Below are positions 1 to 5,576 of a DNA stretch of 5,578 nucleotides, piece by piece. Position 1 is the first letter of the stretch, and the number at the start of each line of letters is the position of its first letter. The notes below the pieces were generated by a model that saw only the letters and a program-made list of their open reading frames with translations, did not search any database and was not told the origin of the DNA. Both the position numbers and the translations under genes were made by a program. The DNA comes from Clostridia bacterium. Lineage in GTDB: Bacteria; Bacillota; Clostridia; Oscillospirales; CAG-272. The DNA is taken from positions 1 to 5,578 of the forward strand of contig JAFTMU010000351.1 in assembly GCA_017452215.1 (NCBI GenBank), given 5' to 3'.

Positions 1-347
1 CGTAGACCCTCTCTTTCAAGATGTGCTAAAATCGTTTCCAGAGAGCGGCGCTCCCCTCTGCATTTGTGCATCGGCTCGAGGGTACCCACGTCGCTTGCCT
101 TTCCTACGATGCAAACGCCTGCAATCCCCACGAGCTTTGCCACGAGGGGAGAGACTCTGCCGTTGTTGGCAAAGTTCTTCAAGGATTTGAGCATAAACAC
201 CAGCCCCGTGGTTTTGAGATACTCGGTGATCCTTTTACAAATCTCCTCGTAGGGCGTGTTGCTTGCGATATACTCCTCCAGCTTCCCGATCACCAGCGTC
301 AGTTCGGGACCTGCGGAAAGAGTGTCGATCACAAACACCCTCTTTCC
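1..347 (-). pseudogene. DegV family protein, remainder of the interrupted gene (in frame after the TAG, cut by the window edge)
   Basis: Reading on from the TAG at 348-350 in the same frame gives about 115 further codons with no stop, up to the window edge. The translation is plainly DegV: GKRVFVIDTLSAGPE directly after the stop, then VFMLKSLKNFANNGRVSPL, a typical second-domain motif, then VGKASDVGTLEPMHKCRGE. The two halves join without loss or gain of bases, so the only lesion visible is one codon. Together they give about 221 residues, leaving some 60 expected beyond base 1. No good ATG start exists just after the stop. A GTG at 330-332 has GAGG 6 nt upstream and could in principle reinitiate. 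I label it a pseudogene because standard decoding would end at the TAG, but a base-call error or a recent point mutation is equally compatible. Homology is sure; gene status is not. Confidence 0.75.
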
Positions 348-665
348 CTAGTTTTCTGATTCGTAAATCTGCTTTGCGGCACATGCCGAATTATAGCTCC
401 CCGACAGACCGCTGGTAATGGTGACGCAGAAAACATCATCGGCGCCATCAAACGCCCGGATCCAATCGGCGGTATTGGGACAGGAGGATTTGGATTTTCC
501 CTTATACTTGTATAAATAATCCACCATTGTACCCACGTCAAGGGCTTCGTCGTCAACAAATTCCCTCTCGGCGGTGATGATCTTCATAGGCGCACACGCA
601 AACGGGATGTGCTTCAATGCAAACAGATCACAGGACGTGTCTGCAACAATTTTTACCGTTCTCAT
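348..665 (-). CDS. DegV family fatty-acid-binding protein, N-terminal part ending at an in-frame TAG
   Basis: This 105-residue reading is the first part of a DegV (FakB-like) protein. The family binds a fatty acid and, where studied, presents it to a fatty acid kinase for phosphorylation in the cytoplasm. Visible family features are the N-terminal VADTSCDL (residues 7-14), the SKSSCPN stretch (58-64) at the usual ligand-binding serine/threonine position, and SGLSGSYNSA (85-94). The ATG overlaps the TGA of the upstream dehydrogenase gene by 4 bp (662-665), and AGGAGG lies 6 nt ahead of it (672-677), so start and operon membership are firm. The reading stops at TAG (348-350) after residue 105, whereas DegV proteins are about 280 residues. 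The same frame continues with DegV sequence beyond the stop, so this is a fragment of an interrupted gene and not a genuinely short protein. Family assignment is confident; whether a functional product is made is unclear. Confidence 0.85.
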   Translation of the reverse strand: MRTVKIVADTSCDLFALKHIPFACAPMKIITAEREFVDDEALDVGTMVDYLYKYKGKSKSSCPNTADWIRAFDGADDVFCVTITSGLSGSYNSACAAKQIYESEN

Positions 666-1867
666 TGGATTCCTCCTACCTTGTAATAAAAGATCTCAAG
701 CTCTTTTCTTGTCATCAGCTTCGGCACGGGATACAAGGGGTTTGCTTCCTTTTCTGCGTGCTTTGCCATTTCGGGAATATCTTGCCCTTCAATTCCCGTG
801 AGTGTTTCTGGAATGCTCATTTTTGCATTCAGCGCCTTGATCGCTTCAATGAATTTCTTTGCCCCTGCCTCGTAGCTATCATTTGCCGAGCATACGCCAG
901 CAGCGATGCCCAGGCGGTGGAGCTTTTTGTAAGCGCTCTTGCCGTAGCTCTCCAACACGTAGGGCATAATGACTGCATTGGCAAGTCCGTGAGGAATGCT
1001 GTACTGTCCTCCAAGGGAATGCGCTATGGCGTGGATATAGCCCACGTAGGACTTGGAAAACGCAACGCCCGCCTTGTATGCGGCGTGCAGCATATTCTCT
1101 CTTGCGGCATGATCGTTGCCATCCCGATACGCCCGTTCCACGTTTTCAAACACCAGCCTTGCAGCTTCCAGCGCAAGTTCTCTCGTTTCCCTTGTGGTGG
1201 AGCGCCCGATATACGCCTCGGTGGCATGGGTCAAGGCATCCATGCCCGTGGTGGCGGTCATGAAGGGCGGGAGGGTCACGGTCAGTGCCGCATCCAGAAC
1301 GGCGTAATGCGGGATCAGCGGAAAGCTTATCAGCGAATACTTATACCGTGTCCTGTGATCGGTGACCACTGCGGCAAGCGTGGTCTCGCTCCCCGTCCCT
1401 GCCGTTGTGGGAATGGCGATGAGTGTGGGAAGCTTGCGGAGCACACGCAAAACACCCCGCATGCTGCGAAGCGTTTTTTGGGGGTACACCACCCGTTCGC
1501 CGACTGCCTTGGCGCAATCCATGGGAGAGCCGCCACCTATGGCGATCAGCGTATCGCAATGATGCTTTTGGTAGAGCGCAAGGGCTTCCTCCACGTTTTC
1601 CACGGTGGGGTTTGGCTGTGTTTTATCATAAACCGTATACCTGACGCTGCTTTCCTTTAATGTGGCTTCCAGAGAAGCGGTCAAGCCGTTTTTGACAATG
1701 CCTGCATCGGTAACGATGAGAGCCGACTCCGAGCCTTCTTTTTTGAACACGTCGCCGAGCGCCGTGCAGGAGGAAATGATCACAGGTTCTCTGTACGGCA
1801 ATATGGGCAGTACCGCACGGAATGCCCCTTGAAACAGGCGGCATCCGATCTTTTTGAGTATGAACAT
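662..1867 (-). CDS. Iron-dependent (group III) alcohol dehydrogenase
   Basis: This is a 401-residue member of the Fe-ADH family, cytoplasmic enzymes that interconvert alcohols and aldehydes or ketones with NAD(P)H. The nucleotide-binding motif GGGSPMDCAK is at 111-120, followed by AIPTTAGTGSETT (151-163). The four expected metal ligands are present: D210 and H214 in MDALTHATEAYI, H283 in AHSLGG and H293 in PHGLANA. Length fits the family (about 380-400) with an N-terminal extension: compared with FucO-type enzymes, roughly 16-20 extra residues, basic and hydrophobic (MFILKKIGCRLFQGAFRAVL), precede the domain. The ATG at 1865-1867 has AGAGG 7-8 nt upstream and lies 17 nt after the marR stop; the TGA overlaps the degV ATG. 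It is therefore the middle gene of a MarR-controlled operon. The substrate cannot be read from the sequence; the neighbouring DegV gene hints at fatty aldehydes or alcohols, which is inference only. Related family members include butanol, lactaldehyde and glycerol dehydrogenases. Confidence 0.95.
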   Translation of the reverse strand: MFILKKIGCRLFQGAFRAVLPILPYREPVIISSCTALGDVFKKEGSESALIVTDAGIVKNGLTASLEATLKESSVRYTVYDKTQPNPTVENVEEALALYQKHHCDTLIAIGGGSPMDCAKAVGERVVYPQKTLRSMRGVLRVLRKLPTLIAIPTTAGTGSETTLAAVVTDHRTRYKYSLISFPLIPHYAVLDAALTVTLPPFMTATTGMDALTHATEAYIGRSTTRETRELALEAARLVFENVERAYRDGNDHAARENMLHAAYKAGVAFSKSYVGYIHAIAHSLGGQYSIPHGLANAVIMPYVLESYGKSAYKKLHRLGIAAGVCSANDSYEAGAKKFIEAIKALNAKMSIPETLTGIEGQDIPEMAKHAEKEANPLYPVPKLMTRKELEIFYYKVGGIQ

Positions 1868-1884
1868 ATGGTTACCTCTCGTTT

Positions 1885-2337
1885 TTAATCGGGATACAGT
1901 CCCGTATCCGTCACCCGTTCCAGTGCGTCGCTAACGGTGGCAAGGCTTTGATAAAAGCGGATCCGCTCCTCCTCGGTCAATTCGACGCTGACCTTGTCAA
2001 GGACGCAATTTACCTTGCCGTAAATTTTGGCTCCCACTTCTTTGCCCTTTGCGGTCAACATCAAAGGACTCTTGTAACGCTTGGCGGTTTGGGACTCACA
2101 GGTAATATACCCATTTTCTTCAAGATAATCCAAGGCTCGGGAAATAGTTGCCTTATCCTCCTCACAGCGCTCACACAGGTCGGTGGCTGTTAACGATTCC
2201 GCAGAATACAGATAATACAGGCAGGATACGTGGGCACTGCGAAGCCCGTATTCCACCATTTCCCGGTTCTTGATCCTTCGGATATTTCGGCTGATCTTGG
2301 AGATCAAAACCGTAAAGGTCTCAAAGCGTTGGTTCAT
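1885..2337 (-). CDS. MarR family transcriptional regulator, probable autorepressor
   Basis: This 150-residue protein has the size and layout of a MarR winged-helix dimer. Helical dimerisation segments lie at both ends (about 5-30 and 100-145). The helix-turn-helix covers about 48-75 (SLTATDLCERCEEDKATISR, with the recognition helix around DKATISRALDYLEENG) and a basic wing covers 78-98 (QTAKRYKSPLMLTAKG). Such proteins bind palindromic operators as dimers and usually repress their own operon until a ligand or oxidant releases them. Two matched inverted repeats flank its promoter, which fits autorepression. The ATG at 2335-2337 is preceded by AAAGGAGA at a good distance. It is the first gene of the operon, 17 nt ahead of the dehydrogenase. 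There are five cysteines (39, 55, 58, 80, 111), with a CxxC pair (CERC) in the helix-turn-helix, so redox or metal sensing is possible but unproven. The effector is unknown. Confidence 0.93.
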   Translation of the reverse strand: MNQRFETFTVLISKISRNIRRIKNREMVEYGLRSAHVSCLYYLYSAESLTATDLCERCEEDKATISRALDYLEENGYITCESQTAKRYKSPLMLTAKGKEVGAKIYGKVNCVLDKVSVELTEEERIRFYQSLATVSDALERVTDTGLYPD

Positions 2338-2351
2338 ATTCGTCTCCTTTC
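2338..2351 (-). promoter_or_regulatory. Ribosome binding site of the marR gene
   Basis: On the minus strand AAAGGAGA (2350-2343) sits 5 nt ahead of the ATG at 2335-2337. It lies immediately downstream of the proximal operator, so a repressor bound there would not mask it but would block transcription through it. Confidence 0.75.
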
Positions 2352-2375
2352 GACTTGTTGAATCTTCAACAAGTC
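2352..2375. promoter_or_regulatory. Operator 1: perfect inverted repeat at the transcription start
   Basis: Arms GACTTGTTGAA (2352-2362) and TTCAACAAGTC (2365-2375) are perfect reverse complements around a 2-bp centre. The element begins at about +1 of the predicted transcript and covers the next two dozen bases. It shares the core CTTGTTGA/TCAACAAG with the second repeat upstream. A palindrome of this size next to a marR gene is the expected binding site of that dimeric repressor (inference). The RNA could form a hairpin, but no T-tract follows it on the transcribed strand, so a terminator is unlikely. Confidence 0.88.
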
Positions 2376-2382
2376 ACGGAAT

Positions 2383-2411
2383 ATTATACCATGAACTTGT
2401 TGAAATGTCAA
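2383..2411 (-). promoter_or_regulatory. Consensus sigma-A promoter of the marR-adh-degV operon
   Basis: On the minus strand TTGACA (2411-2406) is followed by a 17-bp spacer and TATAAT (2388-2383). Both hexamers match the housekeeping consensus perfectly at the ideal spacing. The start of transcription is expected near 2376, giving a leader of about 38 nt before the marR ATG. An unmodified consensus promoter should be very strong, which makes sense only if a repressor holds it down; the two operators flanking it supply that control. Confidence 0.92.
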
Positions 2412-2417
2412 CAAGTT
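2394..2417. promoter_or_regulatory. Operator 2: inverted repeat overlapping the -35 box
   Basis: Arms AACTTGTTGA (2394-2403) and TCAACAAGTT (2408-2417) are perfect reverse complements around a 4-bp centre. The total length is the same 24 bp as operator 1. The -35 hexamer TTGACA (2411-2406) lies inside it, so a bound protein would exclude RNA polymerase. Its centre is 42 bp from that of operator 1, about four helical turns, so both dimers would sit on the same face of the DNA with the -10 box between them. Confidence 0.88.
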
Positions 2418-2440
2418 TTTTGTAAGTGGGTGTCGAGTTG

Positions 2441-2476
2441 ATAAAAAATCTCGGCAAGGACCGTGTCTTTGCCGAG
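2441..2476 (-). terminator. Rho-independent terminator of the two-component operon
   Basis: On the minus strand a 12-bp stem (arms CTCGGCAAAGAC and GTCCTTGCCGAG, one C-A mismatch) with a 3-nt loop is followed by ATTTTTTAT. It begins 13 nt after the stop of the small membrane protein gene. On the plus strand no T-run follows the hairpin, so it works in one direction only. It separates the two-component operon from the marR promoter about 30 bp further on. Confidence 0.92.
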
Positions 2477-2489
2477 AAAGTCTGCTTTG

Positions 2490-2900
2490 TTATTTCATCA
2501 ATTCATCCGTTAGGCGAAGGATCTCCGGTGCGATTTTTCTCCTCTCGCTTTGCAAGATCCAATGATACACCGGGTAGGCAAGGCTTGCAAGGATCCCGCC
2601 GAAAACACCTATACCGATGCCAAGGATCATGGACAACGGCGGGTCAACTCCGAGCATTGCCGAAAGCTCGGTCATGCAAAGGCTCATTCCAAAGCCCAGG
2701 ATCAAAACGCCGATGACCCCCAGCGTCAGCGCCGTGATCTGTGCCTTTTGTGTGACTCGGGCGTCAAGACGGCGCAGGCGCTCCATTTTATCCTCTGTTT
2801 GAGTGGGGGGAGCGTATTTTTCACGGATCCGCTTCAGCTCTGCCTGCTCCCGTGCGGAATACGTGTACTCAAAACCGTTATTCTCGTTACTGTTGTTCAT
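2490..2900 (-). CDS. Small two-helix membrane protein of unknown function
   Basis: The 136-residue protein has a polar, charged N-terminal region (1-50, including FEYTYSAREQAELKRIREKY, probably helical), two hydrophobic segments at about 54-76 and 89-114, and a basic, probably helical tail (118-136). The glycine-rich second segment (LGIGIGVFGGILASLAYP) suggests close helix packing. Both termini are rich in charge and likely cytoplasmic. I recall similar proteins in Clostridia, some carrying automatic names such as dihydropteridine reductase or permease; nothing in this sequence supports an enzymatic role. The ATG at 2898-2900 has AAGGAT 7 nt upstream, and the gene overlaps the end of the larger membrane protein gene by 14 bp. 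It is the last gene of the operon, so it is presumably co-expressed with the two-component system and may be a partner or accessory of the adjacent 8-helix protein (inference). Confidence 0.85.
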   Translation of the reverse strand: MNNSNENNGFEYTYSAREQAELKRIREKYAPPTQTEDKMERLRRLDARVTQKAQITALTLGVIGVLILGFGMSLCMTELSAMLGVDPPLSMILGIGIGVFGGILASLAYPVYHWILQSERRKIAPEILRLTDELMK

Positions 2901-3786
2901 TTTCGTTATCCTTCGAATTTAATAATCTTAATTTTTTTGTACTTTGCAGGATCATATAGATTGCCATGGTGACCACTGCTGCCGAAACGGCGATCCCTAC
3001 ACCTCCCAGCATCAGCTTTTGCGAAAAGGCATCCATGGAGCCGTCGTTGAAGGTGGTGAGCAGCGTAGAGGTCAGGGTCAGCATGGAGACGCATGCCGCC
3101 GCCAGGCTGATCGCCTTGGAGGCGGAAAAGACCGGGCTATTATATTTTCGGTATTTTACCACGTTGATGATCGCCAACGTAAATGCCGTGAAGGTGTACG
3201 CCGCCATGGCGATCGCCGTGATCATGTGATGGCTGAAGGTCCTGTTCCAATACAGCATAAAGAATACGATCAAAGTAAGAGACAGATTCATTACCAGGAA
3301 TATCCAACCGCAGGCACGGTATTTACGCAATTCGTCCCGCATTCTCTCCCCGGGCTTGTAGCGCCCCGTGTGTCTTGCCAAAAAGAAGCGCATCAGGGTA
3401 AGGCAGATATAGTAGATGCCAAACCAGCAAAACCAGAATGTGCGATGATAAAAGCCAAGCCACAGCTGAAACACCGCATAAGCTGTATTCCATATCACCG
3501 AAGCCATGAGCGAAACGTTGACACGCAGACGGGTATCCTCCTGCCAACGGATCGCATATACGTTCTCCTGCTTGAAGGTCCCCCAAAAACGAATGATATC
3601 CGGCACCTTGAAGCACCACACCGTTAAGGTGTATGCTGCAAGCACGTAGGAAATGATGGCGGGGACAGACTCCGTTCCCAAAAGCACCATCGAATACACC
3701 AGAAAGACGGTGGCGACGGGAAGGAGTACGATCATAATGGCGATATGAGGAAATAACAGTGCTTTACCGAGCTTCTTCCAATCCAT
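2887..3786 (-). CDS. Polytopic membrane protein of unknown function (about 8 helices)
   Basis: The protein has 299 residues and about eight hydrophobic segments, near 12-36, 41-58, 90-112, 116-137, 158-180, 187-209, 222-246 and 258-280. It ends in a short polar tail rich in Asn, Glu and Gln. The longest loops are charged: about 60-89 (KVPDIIRFWGTFKQENVYAI) and 138-157 (RHTGRYKPGERMRDELRKYR). There is no signal peptide, ATP-binding motif or recognisable transporter signature. The ATG at 3784-3786 lies inside the kinase gene (23-bp overlap) and has a perfect AGGAGG 7 nt upstream, which fixes the start and implies efficient translation. Its position directly after a histidine kinase suggests it is a co-sensor, a modulator or an effector in the membrane (inference). 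I do not recognise a characterised family. An aromatic-rich stretch at 100-125 is notable but not diagnostic. Confidence 0.88.
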   Translation of the reverse strand: MDWKKLGKALLFPHIAIMIVLLPVATVFLVYSMVLLGTESVPAIISYVLAAYTLTVWCFKVPDIIRFWGTFKQENVYAIRWQEDTRLRVNVSLMASVIWNTAYAVFQLWLGFYHRTFWFCWFGIYYICLTLMRFFLARHTGRYKPGERMRDELRKYRACGWIFLVMNLSLTLIVFFMLYWNRTFSHHMITAIAMAAYTFTAFTLAIINVVKYRKYNSPVFSASKAISLAAACVSMLTLTSTLLTTFNDGSMDAFSQKLMLGGVGIAVSAAVVTMAIYMILQSTKKLRLLNSKDNENEQQ

Positions 3787-4861
3787 GCTCTGCCCTCCTG
3801 ATCCTTACCGTAAACGTGGTTCCGACACCGACCGTGCTTTCTACTCCGATCTCTCCCTGCATGATATCGATCACTCGCTTGACAAGCGGAAGACCGAGTC
3901 CGTTTCCTTGGGTTGCGTGAGAGGTATCGCCCTGATAGAATTTTTCGAAGATATGCGCTCCCAGCTCGGGGGACATACCGCATCCCGTGTCCTTGACCTT
4001 GACCACGGCATATTGCCCCTCGGTATAGAGTGAAAGCGTGACCGTTCCCCCGTCCTCGGTAAATTTGAAGGCGTTGGAGAACAGATTGTTCCATACAAGA
4101 GACAACAGCTCCCCGTCGGCAGAGACCCGCACGTTGTCCTCTATCTCGGTATCGATGGTGATGTTTTTCTCTTCCCAAGCACTCTCAAACTGCAAGAGCC
4201 CCTCGCAAAGCTGCTCGCCAAGATCGTAGGTCTCGGTCTTGGGGTAGATCTGCTGGTTCTCCAAGCGATTGAGCTTGAGAATGTTCGTCATCATATCCGC
4301 AAGTCTGCGGGACGCATCGGTGATCGCCTTGGCGTATTCGATCCTCTTTTCCTCCGTGACATCGGGAGCTTGCAGGAGCGTTCCATAGTTTTGCATCACC
4401 GCCAGCGGGGTTTTCATCTCGTGGGAAACGTTGGCGATAAAATCGGTGCGCAGTGTTTCCACACTGGCAAGCTCGGATGCCATCTTATTGATCGCCTCGA
4501 TGATCTCGTTGAAGCTATCATCGGTACCGAATTTTGCCATCGGCTCAATGCGAACGCTGAAATCCCCCTCGATCATTTTTGAGGCAGCCTCGGTAATTCT
4601 TTTTACGGGGCGTTCCACCGTAAATTTACGGCGAAGGTAGTCGATGGTAGCCATCAAAATGCTGATCAGCACTACGTTTACCATGGTAATCTTTGCGGCA
4701 AGGGTGATCTCGCTTTGTGTAAATTCTCTGCCGACGGAATCCTGCAATGCCGAAATAAACAGCATAATGCAGCAGGTGGTGACGAAGGCGGCAAGCAGAA
4801 AGAAGATGAAGAAGCTGCTGACCGTACCGAGGATATTTCTGAATTTTCTCTCTTTTTTCAC
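3764..4861 (-). CDS. HAMP-domain sensor histidine kinase
   Basis: This 365-residue membrane kinase has TM1 at about 14-38, a short outside loop (about 39-57), TM2 at about 58-75, a HAMP linker (about 76-130), the dimerisation domain with phosphoacceptor His147 in FIANVSHEMKTPL, and an ATPase domain. The ATPase domain carries the N box (WNNLFSNAFKF, 257-267), G1 (DTGCGM, 291-296), an F box (FEKFYQGDT, 305-313) and G2 (GNGLGLPL, 319-326). All catalytic motifs look intact. It should phosphorylate itself and pass the phosphate to the response regulator encoded just upstream. It starts with GTG at 4859-4861, overlapping the regulator stop as GTGA, a sign of translational coupling; the Shine-Dalgarno is only moderate (AAGG about 10 nt upstream). 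The outside loop of about 19 residues is too small for a ligand-binding domain, so the signal is probably sensed in the membrane or through a partner protein. The signal is not identifiable. Confidence 0.95.
   Translation of the reverse strand: MKKERKFRNILGTVSSFFIFFLLAAFVTTCCIMLFISALQDSVGREFTQSEITLAAKITMVNVVLISILMATIDYLRRKFTVERPVKRITEAASKMIEGDFSVRIEPMAKFGTDDSFNEIIEAINKMASELASVETLRTDFIANVSHEMKTPLAVMQNYGTLLQAPDVTEEKRIEYAKAITDASRRLADMMTNILKLNRLENQQIYPKTETYDLGEQLCEGLLQFESAWEEKNITIDTEIEDNVRVSADGELLSLVWNNLFSNAFKFTEDGGTVTLSLYTEGQYAVVKVKDTGCGMSPELGAHIFEKFYQGDTSHATQGNGLGLPLVKRVIDIMQGEIGVESTVGVGTTFTVRIRRAEHGLEEAR
3794..3799 (-). promoter_or_regulatory. Ribosome binding site of the 8-helix membrane protein, inside the kinase gene
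   Basis: AGGAGG on the minus strand lies 7 nt ahead of the ATG at 3784-3786 and within the 3' end of the kinase coding sequence. Its perfect match supports the chosen start and the 23-bp gene overlap. Confidence 0.8.
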
Positions 4862-5529
4862 TTGATCACCGCCTTATAGCCCAAGCCGTGGACCGTTTGT
4901 ATTTCAAAGGCGTCGCAATCGCTGAGCTTGGCACGAAGCTTGGTCATATATACGTCAACGGTGCGGGGGCCGGTCTGTGTGTCCACGTCCCAAAACTCAT
5001 CCATCAGCTGGGTACGTGTAAAGGTCTTTTTGGGATACGAAAGAAGCTTATACAACAGATCAAACTCCCTTGCCGTCAAGGGGATCTCCTCATCTTTCCA
5101 GTGCGCCGCTCTCTCGTCGGCGTCCATGACAAAGTGCCCGATTTCAAGGCGGCGGCTGGATGCGATCTTGGAGCGGCGCAAAAGCGCACCGATGCGCAAA
5201 AACATCTCGTCAAGGTCGATGGGCTTGGTCATGTAATCGTCGATGCCGATGCGAAAGCCTCTCTGCTTGGATGCAAAATCATCCCGTGCCGTCATGAACA
5301 AAATCGGAATATCGGTGTTCAGTGTTCGCACGGTCTTGGCAAACTCGAAGCCGTCTATGCCGGGCATCATGATATCTGACACGATCAGATCAAAGGTGGT
5401 CTTATACATTTCGTCGTATGCCTCCTCGGCACCGAGGCAGCCCACTGCTACGTATCCGCTATGATTCAGAAAAGAACAAACGCTGCGATTCAGATCCCGA
5501 TCATCCTCAACCACTAAAATTTTGAACAT
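4858..5529 (-). CDS. OmpR/PhoB-family response regulator
   Basis: This 223-residue regulator has an N-terminal receiver domain (about 2-118) and a C-terminal winged-helix DNA-binding domain (about 127-222). The receiver shows the acidic pair D9/D10 (VVEDD), phosphoacceptor D52 (IVSDIMMPG), T80 (FMTARD) and K102 (MTKPID). The output domain shows LTAREFDLLYKLL (151-163) and RTVDVYMTKLRAKL (189-202) with VHGLGYK (213-219), as in OmpR-type proteins. Phosphorylation by the adjacent kinase should activate DNA binding. I chose the ATG at 5527-5529: GGAGG lies 8 nt upstream. The open frame extends to a TTG at 5542-5544, but that codon overlaps the Shine-Dalgarno and would add residues absent from the family. 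It is the first gene of the operon in this window, and its TGA overlaps the kinase GTG. Target genes are unknown; autoregulation of its own operon is common in this family. Confidence 0.96.
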   Translation of the reverse strand: MFKILVVEDDRDLNRSVCSFLNHSGYVAVGCLGAEEAYDEMYKTTFDLIVSDIMMPGIDGFEFAKTVRTLNTDIPILFMTARDDFASKQRGFRIGIDDYMTKPIDLDEMFLRIGALLRRSKIASSRRLEIGHFVMDADERAAHWKDEEIPLTAREFDLLYKLLSYPKKTFTRTQLMDEFWDVDTQTGPRTVDVYMTKLRAKLSDCDAFEIQTVHGLGYKAVIK

Positions 5530-5570
5530 CTCTGATTCCTCCAAAAGTGATTTTTCACCTATACTACCTT

Positions 5571-5576
5571 ATTATA
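5571..5576 (-). promoter_or_regulatory. Possible -10 box of the two-component operon
   Basis: TATAAT on the minus strand lies about 42 bp ahead of the regulator ATG, a sensible leader distance. The matching -35 would fall at about 5594-5599, outside the window, so the promoter cannot be confirmed. A second, weaker candidate (TAGTAT, 5566-5561) lies closer to the gene. Confidence 0.5.

Noticed and set aside
1..665. Frameshift in degV
   Set aside because: Both halves read in the same frame across the stop with no missing or extra base, so the lesion is a nonsense codon and not a frameshift.
617..1660. Long plus-strand open frame (347 codons) opposite the dehydrogenase gene
   Set aside because: It is antisense to a gene with complete catalytic motifs, has no recognisable domain and no convincing ribosome binding site, and its composition (many Cys, His, Arg, Gly) is that of a reversed coding frame.
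2394..2421. Inverted repeat followed by a T-run on the plus strand, resembling a terminator
   Set aside because: There is no plus-strand gene upstream to terminate, the stem is AT-rich, and the same repeat contains the -35 box of the minus-strand promoter and has a twin 42 bp away, so an operator explains it better.
2944..3627. Plus-strand open frame (227 codons) opposite the 8-helix membrane protein
   Set aside because: It is His-, Arg- and Gln-rich low-plausibility protein sequence mirroring a hydrophobic gene on the other strand; that gene has a perfect Shine-Dalgarno and proper operon spacing.
3732..4178. Minus-strand open frame (148 codons) in another frame inside the kinase gene
   Set aside because: The kinase ATPase motifs occupy the competing frame across the same bases, and this frame is Arg/Gly-rich with no family signature.
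5530..5544. TTG at 5542-5544 as an upstream start for the response regulator
   Set aside because: The codon overlaps the GGAGG that serves the ATG at 5527-5529, and family proteins begin directly with the hydrophobic first strand.
5547..5558. Short inverted repeat GTGA-TTTT-TCAC ahead of the response regulator
   Set aside because: Four-base arms are too short to distinguish from chance, and the upstream context needed to judge a regulator site lies outside the window.
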